Positions 36,501-47,293 of a stretch of 64,000 nucleotides of DNA are shown here, piece after piece. Location: the NCBI GenBank assembly GCA_020536535.1, contig JAHLWZ010000231.1, forward strand, positions 62,001-126,000, read 5' to 3'. This DNA comes from Pelomyxa schiedti. Its lineage: Eukaryota; Evosea; Pelobiontida; Pelomyxidae. Every line of letters begins with the position of its first letter. Position 1 is the first letter of the stretch. Made by a program: the position numbers and the translations under genes. The notes beneath the pieces were generated by a model. It was not told the DNA's origin. It made no database searches and saw nothing but the letters and a program-made list of their open reading frames with translations.

Positions 36501-39046
36501 TGGGAGGTGGGGGCTGTGAAAACCAATGCTGGTTTGAGTGCCATTTCTTAAGCCCAATGATCATAGTTTTAGCACGGTAGACAGTCACTAGAACAACGAC
36601 AAACGCAAAGAATGTGGGCATGTCAAGGAGCCACATTCCAATCTGTTTGATTACAACACTACGACACGCGTTGCGTGACTTGGCCTGAGCTACTTTAAAA
36701 TTCTTGTAAAGTGAAGGGAATCGCCAGCCAGTTGCAACAATAAGGAGTGCAAAAAAGGCAAATGGAACATCTATCATATCCACAAACAGCATGCCAAAAT
36801 GCTTTGCACAGAGTTTTCTCGTGTTCCAAGTTGTGGACTCGCCTGTACGAGGTCGCCATAGCTGATAGAAATCAGTGCTTGTTCTTAATTTATATAGGAA
36901 AGGAAGTAAACCTTCCATATATCACGCCAGAGGAAAAATGCTCTCCAAAGAAGAATAGTCACAAAGAGCGCCCCAATGGCAAATGGAAGATCCAAAAACC
37001 AGTTTCCAAAGTGGTACCAAATCCAACCACGAATTTCCCACTGATTGTGACTGTGGTATATGTGGTACCACATGAGAACGGCCCGCCACATGAAAAGTAC
37101 AGTAACAATCAAGCAGGCAAGAATGCAAGGAATATCCAACCAGAATAAGAGAAATTGGTACCAAACATGCTAAACATGTATGTTAATTACTTAGAAGAGT
37201 GGGTATGGAACCTTGCGGCGCTTTTTCGCAAGATGTAAATCGGGCAATCTAGCTTTCTTGGGGTTTTTTTTTAGAAATAAGGACCGAAAGAAAGTAATAC
37301 CTTTTCATTGATATCCTGCCATTTGAATAGAAAAAAAGGTAACCTCCAGGAACAGATAACAAAGGCACCCATGAAAAAAAAAGGTAAATCCAAGAGAAAA
37401 TAGCCAAATTGTTGAAGAGCCCGAGACTGGCCATAAAGTAAAGTGAATCTTCTTGTTGTATCTGAATATCCAAAGCCCCATTCATTCTAGTGGCACGTCA
37501 AAGAAGAAAGTGGTAAAACAAGATACATTAGTCTTTCTCCACTTCCTTATTAGGTTTGGTATACGGTAAATCGTCAGAATGACAAAAGGTAGCGTAAATA
37601 TCATCAAAATATCAACAATGAGGTTCCGGAATTGGTATGCTACAATAAGTCTGCGTGCAGAGGCATCAAAACCAGATGTCTACGAATGTGGCTTATAATG
37701 AGAGAGGCTGGTACTGCAATACTTTTGTCACAAGTGTGTAAATTATACATATGCCTCGATATATGAACAGGCACGTTACAATTGCCAGCATTATAAAGAA
37801 CATGTCCAAAAGACCTAATAATGAAGTCATTGTTGGAATTCCTCATGTTATTTATTGCCTTCTTTGGCTTCGTAAGCAAGGCAATAACGTTTATCATTGA
37901 TTGTGACTACATCCTTGTGTTCCAAAGAAAAAGAAATTAGGAGCGGAAAGGAGTTGGAAGCAGATGTAAAACCGTCTCTCTCCACTTTCTTACGAGGATA
38001 GGAAGTCGCCAAGGTGTTAACAGTACAATAATAATCAACGAAAAAGCTGGAAGATCAAGCAGACCATTCAATGCACCAATAATTATCCTGCCTCTCACCT
38101 TAGGCCGATCGAACAAACAAAGTACATCAAAAGAACCCCCATTGGAGGCATCCTAAAACGTTTTGTCAGTTGTTTTCATTTATTAGCACTGGTACCTTGA
38201 CACAGCGTTTACGCACTCCTGAAATTCTCCAGAAAAAAATCAGGAGAAATAAGGCAAAAAAGAGGGTGATAAAATCAATTACTATCATGAGAAAATTATG
38301 GAAAATTTCTCTACGGAGATTTCGGTCCACAGAACGAAGTCTAAGTACAGAGATAAATACAAAGGTCTTTATTTATGAGTTTAGGAACTACCTGTGACTC
38401 TTTGTGTCATGGCCTTCATCTTCCTCAGTTGCATCAAAGGATTTGACCAAAAAAACTATCAGAGCAGGAATCCTCACTACTGAGAGAATCGAAATAATCA
38501 GAGCCAGGAAAGCCAGGATATCTACTTGGCAGTCTAATAAATGAAACCAATATTTCCCTTTCATGAAATCGGCCCTATATGAAGCAAGGAAAAGTTAAAG
38601 AAGCAAGTGAAAAGCCGTAAATTACCACAAAAATTTCTTTTTAAGAAAATCTTCCCGTTGGCTGAAGATTAGGCCGATAATCCATGCAACTGTTGCCAAT
38701 TATAAATGAAAGGTGACGGTTTCATCTGGTGCTTGGATTTCAGGGTGAGAACACACAAAAGTAAAATTGCTACACCAATAGCAACACCAGTAGCATCAGT
38801 CAGTGCCCAGATCAGCACACCCAAACCGGGGCTTATACCAATCAGAATGGGCCAGTAGGACGTAAACATGATCCATTTCGGGATCGATAGTAAACCCTGC
38901 GCAAAACCACCCCGCGAAGTCACTGCGGCAAGACCCTGACATGCCAGAGTCAAAATGAGAGTTGGAGTGGTGCCTATGGCGAAACACGTGTAGCCAATAG
39001 CCTTCAAGAGGTACCGAAGTGCGACCACAATCGCAGCCTCAGGCAT
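30530..39046 (-). CDS. Giant multipass membrane protein built of D-x-P-F...W-R repeats, unknown function
   Basis: I do not recognise this protein. It starts at 39046 (MPEAAIVVALRYLL) with a hydrophobic region and continues through more than 20 short exons. From about 38600 to 34500 there are about 18 copies of a unit in which one hydrophobic helix begins with Asp-x-Pro-Phe and ends, usually 15 residues after the Asp, with Trp-Arg: DLPFFFMGAFVICSWR, DLPFAIGALFVTILLWR, DVPFAFFALLIVATGWR, DLPFVFFGAWVCLMPWR, DEPFVFAGVFVTLCPWR, DWPFVWLGIINCFFFWR. Basic or polar loops link the units. A Thr/Ser/Pro-rich hydrophilic stretch (about 33690-34430) follows, then more hydrophobic segments (about 31800-33300), and a soluble C-terminal part (30530-31780) with another Thr-rich linker, ending EHVEKYLTQKGH at 30530. 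It could in principle be more than one gene, but no internal start and stop pair stands out. A transporter, scaffold or channel role would be guesswork. Confidence 0.65.
34500..38600 (-). repeat. About 18 protein-level repeats with Asp-Pro-Phe and Trp-Arg landmarks
   Basis: Repeats recur every 60-75 residues at about 38540, 38290, 38050, 37590, 37370, 37110, 36980, 36760, 36610, 36270, 36020, 35880, 35680, 35460, 35210, 34980, 34810 and 34580. The most constant positions are an acidic Asp at the helix start, Pro-Phe just after it, and Trp-Arg at the end. The DNA is diverged; similarity is seen only in translation. Early and late copies lose one landmark (VR for WR at about 38500). Confidence 0.75.
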
Positions 39047-39386
39047 TTATGCACCACACAGATCTTTGCTCCTTATGGCTGGCCTTGTGCCTGGGTGTTT
39101 CCGAGTGGTGTTGGTTGGGCAGATGAAGGACGGTTTTTTTTGTTATTTTAATGTAGTTTCGTTGTTTTTCTTGCAAAACATCAAAAAAAACCGACGGTGG
39201 AAGTTGGAGAAAACTTCAAGACCAGAGTTTAGAACTTAGAGCGTTAGGGCACCCTCGGCTGCAGATAAAAAAAAAGAACATGAATCTTCAGCAGAAAAAG
39301 ACTCACAACGAAAGACACGGCAAAACAAAACCCCGGAAGGAACGTTTCGGGAATAAAAAAAACAGAAAAACACAAAAAAAAAACTG
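39047..39386. promoter_or_regulatory. Divergent intergenic region, repeat protein / small GTPase
   Basis: These 340 bases separate two divergent start codons and should hold both promoters. A-rich tracts lie close to the GTPase start (39270-39385). No named element is recognisable. Confidence 0.4.
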
Positions 39387-40232
39387 ATGTCGAAGAAGGG
39401 GTCAGCGGCAGCGGCAAAGGGCGGGGCGACACCCTCTACGCCCAAGATGGAGATCGAACTGATGATGTGCGGTGAGGCCGGTAGCGGAAAGACGACAATG
39501 GTTTCGTGCTACATGCAAGGCCCCGGCGTAGCCGCCGCTCCTAACGCCCAAGGTTTCCACATCAAAAACATTGACATGCCCGACAGGAAACTCTGTGTGA
39601 AGGTTTGTTGGCGTTTTTTTTTTTTTTTTTTAAGTTGTACATTTTGGGGCTAAGAGCCGGAATATGATGAAGCTATAATGGAAACATAAATAATAAAGCA
39701 TATTCCCAAGTTAACATTTTTTTTGACCAAAAAAAAAGACGTGGGACAGCTCTGGTGAGGAGAGGTTCAGACACTTAACAACAGCTGCATATAAGCGAAG
39801 TGAAGGGTACTTGATCGTATTTGACCTGAATGACGAGGAGACGTTCTCTCGCGTTGTTGACTGGGGTGACGAAATCAAACGTTATTGCGCAAGTGAGACG
39901 AGGATAGTATTTGTGGTTGCTAACAAGACCGATTTGGAGAGGGTTGTAACTCGAGAGCAAGGTGAGCAAGCCGCTGCACAAATTGGCGCTACCTATTATG
40001 AGGTATTTGACTCTTTAGAGTCCTTAACCTCATATTTTACCAGGCTTGTGCGCTCAATGGGACCAATGTGAATGAAATTTTCAATGACTTGCTCACGAAA
40101 GTTGTGGCTGGCAAGGATGCTACTGATAAGGCAAAAAAGCCCTCTACTGGAGTTTCTGGTCTTCAAAGAACACCTAGTACCAGTGTTAGCAAGACTCCAG
40201 CAAAGAAGAAGAGTGGCTGCACCTTACTCTAA
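39387..40232 (+). CDS. Atypical Rab/Ras-like small GTPase with C-terminal CTLL prenylation box
   Basis: Three exons with introns at about 39602-39740 and 40002-40042. G1 is GEAGSGKTT, G3 is WDSSGEERF, G4 is NKTD and G5 is ACALNG. Core strands match Rab proteins (GYLIVFDLNDEETFSRV, RIVFVVANKTDLERVV). Two departures are visible: the switch I segment (AAPNAQGFHIKNI) has no Thr where Rabs have the TIG threonine, and the catalytic Gln of DxxGQ is Glu. The C-terminus, KKKSGCTLL, is a CaaX box; terminal Leu favours geranylgeranylation, with an adjacent basic patch, so membrane attachment is expected. Altered switch residues suggest slow or no GTP hydrolysis and different effectors; this is inference. 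The stop is at 40230-40232. Confidence 0.85.
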
Positions 40233-40448
40233 CAAGTCGTCAGTCCAAATGTGTAAGTTCCAAATAACTGCTTGGTCCACTGACTCAACGCTCACAGATT
40301 GCTGTATATATAGTTGTTGTTATGCCACCCAAGCCCACTTTAAAACAAACTCTAACCTTTGATAAACCAAAACTCTTTTCTTGAACGACGTTTTCTTTTC
40401 GATCGGGAAAACAATTTCGCGAAAGCGGAGAACAAAAATCAAAAGCCG

Positions 40449-43400
40449 ATGGGCGTGAAGTCGTGGTTTGTGGTTGTTTATTGTGTTGTATTGGCACTAC
40501 TTCCCTGCCAGGTGAAAACAACCCACAAGTTTTATTAATGAGACCTTTCCACAAAACTCTAAACATGGATCTCAGGGGGAAGGGAGCGCACCCGTGGCGG
40601 GTTTTCGGCCTCCTGCAGTACCTTTGATAAACTGGGACCCGTACATGAACATCTATTCGTATGTGATTTCTTTGAGATCTCGTTATGGGGCAAAGGGTCC
40701 GCTGGTCATCGCCGGCTAATCGGGCCTCGACAGGTTCTCTGACAAGCTCACTGACAGTTGGCCAGTATTGTGGACTGGCACTGTTAAAGCTTTCGTCGGA
40801 ATGCTTCGCATCGATGGTGTTGCCTATAGGTTCATGGGGCCACAATCTCAGGATGGTGGTACTCTGCCAGATCCGATGGATCAGATATCTGTCAAGGTTT
40901 TCGTTTTGTCCAGATTTTATTTATGGAATGGGAACTCATAAGACAACCATAGGTCTATCCAACTCAGACTGAATACATTTTTTCAAAAGCAGGAGTGCAA
41001 CTCACTCTGACATTCACGACTCCAAAAATAGCGGAATCAACTTATGACTATATTTCACGCCCCATAACCTATTTGCAATATAAGGTCGTTTATCATCCTC
41101 TTTACTCTACTTAATGCTGCAGGTAGTCTCGACAGATAATCAACAACATACAGTGAATCTGTATTATGACAATACTGCCGAAATCTCAGTTAATGAAGTC
41201 AGTGAACTTGTTGTCTGGAACCGAATTTCAATTTCGGGGATGGTGGCAATGAGAATAGGGACTAATGCCCAGGATATTCTGGGAACTGTATCACTTCCTT
41301 TGTCTTGTTATCTCCTCCTCATTTGTTTTCTCCCTCTTTACATGTTGAAAAAAAAAGAAAGGGGATTACGTGGGAATTGATTGGGGGTATATGTACGCAG
41401 CAACCGAGGATTCTAATGGTGTCACCTCAGTGATCTCTGATGCTCTTAGTGCCAGGAATACATTTATTTCCTCTGGGTATTGAATAAATGAATTTGTTTG
41501 GTGTAATCACCACCAATGCAGGGCCCTTCCCACCACTGATGACAACGATATGCCCAGGAAATGCAACAACGATTGGCCCACACTGGCATTTGCCTGGTAC
41601 TTTGATAGAAAGAATATGATAATTTAAACTTCATAAAAAGGTCTTTCACAGTTGGTCCTGAAGAAGAAGTATCTCGTTACGTAATTGTAGCATATGATGA
41701 TATCTACTCAGTCAAGTACTTTGGAACCAGGTTGAAACCTTATTGGACCAATAAGTGGGGATCCATAGGTTTCTCAGTTGGCATTTTACTGTGATTTCTT
41801 ACATATTTTATCTTAGAATCGTTCATTCTGTATAGTTGGAGTGACATGAAAAATGTTCTTGCTATGTGTGACACATTTGATCAGAACCTTATTACAGAGT
41901 TGACTAATGTACATTCTCATTTTTGAGGGAAAATATCAAAGCTCACAAAATATATATTTAGGTTGGTGGTGAAAAATTCGCTACTATTGCAAGTCTTGCT
42001 TATAGGCAGACGTTTGCCGCAGGCAAGATGGTCTGGGATGTTGACAACTCTGGTCCTTGGTATGTGATGAAAGAAATTTCCAGTAATGGCGACTTTTCTA
42101 CTGTTGATGTAATTTTCCCAGCGTAAGCTGTTCTTTTATTGTTTTATGTGTCTCCTGTAAATCTCTACCAGTTCCCCTCTGTTTGCTTGGGCTGATCCAG
42201 AGCTTCTTCGTTTACTTCTACTCCCCATCCTGATGTAAGAATAAACCTGGGTTGTTATCTACTAAATGCCAAAGGTTTGCAAACAACGAAACAACGAACA
42301 ACTATGCGGAAGCATGGGCTCCACACCACTTAGGTACATATCCCATTGCCGATATGTATGTCCCCATACTCTTTGTCGTTAGACCCACCTTTCTAAAGCC
42401 GTACTGGAGAAGAAGAAGACATGCCAGTAGAGGAAACAGGCAATATGCTTATGATGATTGCACTAGTGACAAAACTTGAGGGAAAGTAGGATAAGTAACA
42501 TAGTTGTGGAACTGCATAATTTGGGTTAAGATTTGACTCCTCTTTTGACCACTACTGGTCATTGTTGATTCAGTGGGCGGACTACTTAATTTCCTCCCTT
42601 CCAGACACCGCCAACCAGCTCTGTACTGACGATTTTGAAGGTTATACTTTAACCATTGCACCTCCCAAGTCTAATTATTTATGAAGGGGTGAGTCCTGTA
42701 CTTCTGAGTTAATGTTATACAAACCAAAAAAAAAGCCCATTCCCCATGATGCCAATTTGGCAGTGAAAGGAATTGTAGCACTTGGCGCTTTCTCTTATGT
42801 TTGTCAAGTTAAAGGTGACACAACCAATGCTGATAAGTACTCTCAGTATGTCTTCCTGTAAACAATGAGCGACTACTAATTCGGCTTAACTAGAGCAGCA
42901 CAAGGTTTTGTGAGTCAGTGGTTGGACTTGGCTAATCCAGAACAGACTGATCACTACAGACTGGTGAGTAGTGACGCCCTTTTCCAGTTTAGTACAAATG
43001 TGCACAGAGATACGACGAGGCCGGGTGGAGCACGAAGTATAACCTGTTGTACCAAAGGCTCCTTGGCATTTCTGTGTTCCCTGAGTCTGTCCTATCGATG
43101 GAAACAGCCTACTACTACACTCAAATGAACAAATACGGTTTTCCCTTGGATTGCCGAGAGTACGGCTTCCCCTAATACTTCACTTCACTCACCCCTTTTG
43201 CAACCGCAGCACTTTTGCCAAATTGGACTGGGAAGCTTGGGCCGCAACGCAGTCCCTCAACTCAACTTTCTTCGTGGAAACTTTTGACGCCATCTACGAG
43301 TACACCTCCACCTCCTCAAAGACTTCTAATTGATTGCACTAAGATGGGCAAATGCCGCCCCAGACCGCGTACCCCTCAGTGATCTGTACTACACGACATC

Positions 43401-43512
43401 TGGGTCACAGTACCTCAACTTTAGGGTACATTCCTCTTCCCCCCCCCCCATACTCAATTCCAAACAGGCGAGACCTGTCGTTGGTGGTCTTTTTGCCCCT
43501 CTTCTCCTCTAG
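40449..43512 (+). CDS. Secreted glutaminase A (GtaA)-like protein
   Basis: The start MGVKSWFVVVYCVVLALLPC is a clear signal peptide. The spliced protein follows the fungal GtaA/DUF4965-DUF5127 family: PPAVPLINWDPYMNIYS, FSDKLTDSWPVYWTGTVKAF, GMLRIDGVAYRFMGP, SRPITYLQYKV, GGEKFATIASLAYRQTFAAG, VDVIFPASPLFAWADPELL, APHHLGTYPIAD, MPVEETGNMLMMIALV, STKYNLLYQRLLGISVFP, NKYGFPLDCR, KLDWEAWAAT and RVPLSDLYYTTSG. GtaA in fungi is an extracellular enzyme that releases ammonia from glutamine; whether this homologue has that activity is unknown. Many introns of about 40-60 nt. It ends 46 bp from the convergent anoctamin gene. Together with the nearby GH43 it suggests secretion of degradative enzymes. 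Confidence 0.85.
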
Positions 43513-43558
43513 GGAAACACCCAACAAAGCTGAAGAGAAAGAAAAACCAAAAATTACA

Positions 43559-45615
43559 TTACATTATCAACTTTGTGCTGTTTTGTAAGTATTTCCAAGG
43601 CCAGAACTGTTGTGTGCACTGTTGCGGGTCTCCAAAGTTGTAACCTGAAAGTATTCCAAGGGTTCCCACACTATGTATGTTGGTTAGTGAAGTGCTAGAC
43701 TTGGGGCCATACGGAAATGCCACATATGCCACCAGGGCTGACACGACCATGTAGGTAAAAAGTTGCTTTTTGAAGGAAGCGGCGATGGGGGGTGGTTTCT
43801 TACAAATGTAAATCAATCTCAGTCTATCCACAAAAATCCTTGGATTTGGGTGTCAACTCCATACAAAAAAGGGAGTCACATACTCCAGAAGAGTTGCAAA
43901 AACAGCAATACATGCAATAAGAGGGAAAAACGGGATCCCAAGAAATATAATAAATTGCCGGTATAATATCTCCAAGTACTCTTCCGTCAGGTCAAACTCC
44001 GGCTGTTGCAGTATAAGATTAGACAGACTTTTTAACAGCACACTCTTAATTTTCTTAGTTCCTGAGAACCTTCATAAGATGCACATTGCTTCCGTATGTA
44101 GGGTAACACTAACGGTACAACAACTTCCAAAAAGTTTCCAACCTTTTCTAAAGTTATTGATAGTTTGAAGGCTCCCCATACAATAAGGTCAAGAAAGATG
44201 AGGCTCAGAAACTGGTCACCCATGTACACAAGTCCACACACACGTTCCTCTGCTGCAGTCTCAGATGAAGGTTGTAGGTGCAGTGAATCCAGTGGTAGAT
44301 CAGAGTCAATTAAGGGTACATCCCAGCTGTAGGAAAACATGTAGGAATATTTATCAAGTACCAACCAGCGTGAAATGTACACTACAATAATGTTCAGTAT
44401 CTAATTAACTTTAGGTGGGCCACGAATTGTAAATACCTTAAATATGAACCACTTGAAAAGCAGGTGACTCTTAAAAGTAGAACGAGTTGTGTGCCGCTCA
44501 AAAGTATTCAGCTTCACTGCAATCCAGGACCACAGGGTCCTTGTGGACGTAACCACAATTGAAATTAGAGTTGAAGCTCTATGCGTTGTGAGATTTACCC
44601 CCATCAAAGGGCAAACATAGTTGATTTCATGAAATTCTTCTCCAGGATAGCAAATGCAAAAGTGAAGCCACAAGAAATGCTCAGAAGTCCAAGGAAGACA
44701 AGAAACGAAACAGCAAAACGCCAGCTGCGTTGAAACACTGTAATGCCCAAATTATCCTGGAATGCTCATGACAAGATGTAGCTCAGGGCATAAAATTCAC
44801 CTCAATAATATCCTCGTCACATAATAAATGCTCTTCAGATTCTGCGTCTCTTTTATGCTTTCTTTGTTCCAAGTATTTCGAGATAAAGAGGTTATACAAC
44901 CATCTTAAAAATGACACAATCAGGGCCAAGTAAAGAAATGCCGAATTTACCCAGAAAAGAACCAAGAAAATCCAAGGAAAGAGGTGGACATAAACCTGGA
45001 AAGGGTCAGCGTGAGAGTGAGACGAATTTCCAGTCCTCACCAATAAGTAAAAGATGAGCTGCGATAAGAAGAGAGGTAAAATAGTTTCCGCTTATTATAT
45101 ACATCCCCAAACTTGTATGTATCGGGGAGTTCCCAGTCTTCTGCTGTTACATCCAAGAAAAAATGCGGTATTATATTGGAGAGTACTAACAGGTGTGGGT
45201 AAAAAGAAAAAAAAAAGTGGTGACTTACCAATAATACTTTGAAACATATTAAACAATAATGTGAACAAAAGAAACCTGAAGTATAATTCTACACTGGAGC
45301 CATAACTATGTGAAAAAGTAAAAAACAGGTTTCTTCAGGTGGGGGAAAAACACACCTCACTCCCAGGTCCTTTTTCGTTGCACAACACAAACTGGGCCTC
45401 GCTCTCAACGAACCGCCCTCGACATCACCTTCCCAGGTGAGCAGAAACAACATTACCCACAAAAAAAAAAAAAAAACAAAAAAAAAACTTGACAAACCAA
45501 GTGCAGCGTAATGGTCGTAGTCGCTATCAACCGCAGTACCCTCCAGCTCAATTCCAGTGTCGTTCTCACCACCCGATGTCATGTCTCGTGCCTTCAAAGA
45601 AACAGTTGCTGGCAA
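43559..45615 (-). CDS. Anoctamin (TMEM16) family membrane protein
   Basis: An N-terminal acidic segment (DTGIELEGTAVDSDYDHY) precedes hydrophobic exons. FLRWLYNLFISKYLEQRK and VFQRSWRFAVSFLVFLG are followed by the anoctamin core: INYVCPLMGVNLTTHRAST, a helix ending near KLNTFERHTTRSTF, SHLLFKWFIF, then FDLTEEYLEILYRQF and FFPLIACIAVFATLLE, spliced to IFVDRLRLIYICKKPPPIAA. The helix-7 EYLE glutamates and the helix-8 E-x3-D pair that bind calcium in TMEM16A and nhTMEM16 appear to be kept. Members are calcium-gated chloride channels or lipid scramblases; sequence alone does not separate the two. The stop is at 43559. The start is either 45615 (MPATVSLK) or 45582 (MTSGGEND). First intron is T-rich. 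Confidence 0.75.
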
Positions 45616-45721
45616 AGTGTTCGTGTGTCTGTTGCGTCGTCGTTCTCGGCCCCCACTCGAAGGATTTCGCGGTGATTGCTGGCACCAAGTTGGAAAGCTA
45701 ATTCAGGCCTGCTTATCAGCA

Positions 45722-45729
45722 CCGGGGAC
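45722..45729. repeat. Left target-site duplication, CCGGGGAC
   Basis: Eight bases identical to 46246-46253, directly abutting the left terminus of the MITE. Eight-base duplications are typical of the hAT superfamily. Confidence 0.85.
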
Positions 45730-46245
45730 CAAAGGTGCGGACGAATATTCGTACTTCGAATAAATTCGATTTTTTTTGACTATTCGTCGAATGTCGAATG
45801 CCTGTTACTATTTGGCTGAATAAAAAAAACACCAGACGGCCGATCCTGAGCGACGATAACGAAAAGTACAGCGTTCCGGTCTGTTGATTATTTTATTCAG
45901 CCATTTGGTATTCGGTTCTTTTGTTGTTGTACGTGGGAAAGTGTCTGCCCACACTATTGGTGGGGGTAGATACAATTAATAGTTGCCTACATAAAGTGTT
46001 TGTACCTTGCGTGCCCCGTTAACGTAAGATGTACGTGTCCCTTTTTGCCGGATTTGCGACAGTCTAAGAGGCCACAAAAAAAAAAACCCTTCGCATAACA
46101 ATCAATAATGAGGACCGGCCAGTCTAGTCTGAGGTATGCACAAGTTGGAGAACACCTCGAATATCGAACGTCGAATACCGTTTTTTTGGCCGAATATTCG
46201 TTTTTCGAATACCATCCTGGCCTATTCGGTATTCGCGCAGCTTTG
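45730..46245. mobile_element. hAT-type MITE, 516 bp, non-autonomous
   Basis: The left end reads CAAAGGTGCGGACGAATA and the right end, on the opposite strand, reads CAAAGCTGCGCGAATA, giving imperfect terminal inverted repeats. Perfect 8-bp duplications (CCGGGGAC) flank the element. The interior is rich in the palindromic word CGAATATTCG and contains an internal inverted repeat (TTGGCTGAATAAAA at 45812-45825 against TTTTATTCAGCCA at 45891-45903). No transposase frame is present, so it would need an autonomous element in trans. Intact duplications indicate a recent insertion. Confidence 0.85.
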
Positions 46246-46253
46246 CCGGGGAC
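46246..46253. repeat. Right target-site duplication, CCGGGGAC
   Basis: Identical to 45722-45729 and directly follows the right terminus of the MITE. Confidence 0.85.
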
Positions 46254-46590
46254 TCTGGGGGCTCACTGACATTTCAGAACTGACAGACCCGTCAACAGGG
46301 GCACTCAGACTCACACTACCTGATAAAAAAAAACCTGAGCAGCAACCACTGACCCTCACCTTCTCCTTCTTGGCTTCTCGTTTCTGAACTAAATGAAGAA
46401 TCGTATTCTTGCTGTCGGTAACTCTGTTGTGAGTGTTTTTGTGTCAAGGACAAGTGGTTCTTTAATTTTATTTCATAACACCAATCCACGGCTTGAGGGT
46501 GATTTTCGTAGGATAATAATTCCTTGTGGTAGAGCTCTTTGTAGCGGCAATCCAGCTACTGACTTTTTTCTGTCTTTTTTTTTCTTTCTT

Positions 46591-47242
46591 TTAGTGTGAT
46601 TGTTGCAGTAGAAAATGTTGGAATTCTTTCAGCTGGGCTATAAACCCCTCATTGGGTGATATCTGCGGGGTAGATAATAATTAGACAGACTTATTCAAAT
46701 GGAGTTCACATACAGGTCTGATATTGGATAGAACTTCATAAGCCTTTTGGAATGTCCAATTATTCTTCCACATTAAGTATGCCAGAACCACTGTTGCTGA
46801 TCTGCTGACTCCCAATCCACTTAGGGTATTAATCAGTTACAGTAAGTCATTTCGGGTCACAGGCTTACAGTACCAGTGAACCAGTACTCCTCCAGCATCC
46901 CTTCCTGCATCAATAAACTAGATAGAGGTGAAAACCAAAAGGTTCACTCACCTCCTCGTTCATGGAGGAATTTCAAATGAAAGGTAAGAATAAAAGGCAA
47001 AGAAGTCAACACACCTTGTTGCATTCCTCAAACCTTTCAATTAAATTTTGATTGTCAACATCCATTGCCAAAATGTGCAGTTTTTTCTGAGCCCAGGAGG
47101 TGTCCAGTGACCACATTGGCTCATACGCAACCACTGATAGGCACCACTTCACACCCTTTGAAGCCATCAGTTCCCCATTTCCTGCTGCTGATGTGCCTCC
47201 AATAAACAGCCCAGGGCACACTTCGTCCATCACTGAAACCAT
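46591..47242 (-). CDS. Dual-specificity protein phosphatase
   Basis: Three or four exons encode a compact DSP domain. The start MVSVMDEVCPGLFIGG at 47242 matches the family's opening strand; the conserved Asp region is LHILAMDVDNQNL. The active-site loop is created by splicing: VLVH ends one exon, and the next supplies GLGVSRSATVVLAYLM, giving HC-G-L-G-V-S-R, an intact CX5R nucleophile loop (about 46798-46870). The C-terminus is ISPNEGFIAQLKEFQHFLLQ, stop at 46591. It should remove phosphate from Tyr or Ser/Thr of a protein, perhaps a MAP kinase; the small size and lack of a CH2 domain make it an atypical DUSP. It lies 51 bp downstream of the next minus-strand gene. Confidence 0.85.
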
Positions 47243-47293
47243 TTTTTCCTATCATCTAGGTATTAAAAAACACAACGAAAATCTTTTGTTGCC

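Larger units (their letters stand above)
45616..46590. other. Intergenic region carrying a MITE; possible short plus-strand frames
   Basis: The region separates the anoctamin start from the phosphatase stop. More than half is the transposable element at 45730-46245. Short plus-strand frames remain on either side (to about 45720, and 46393-46599), but removing the element does not restore a long open frame, and I see no conserved motif. Confidence 0.5.
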
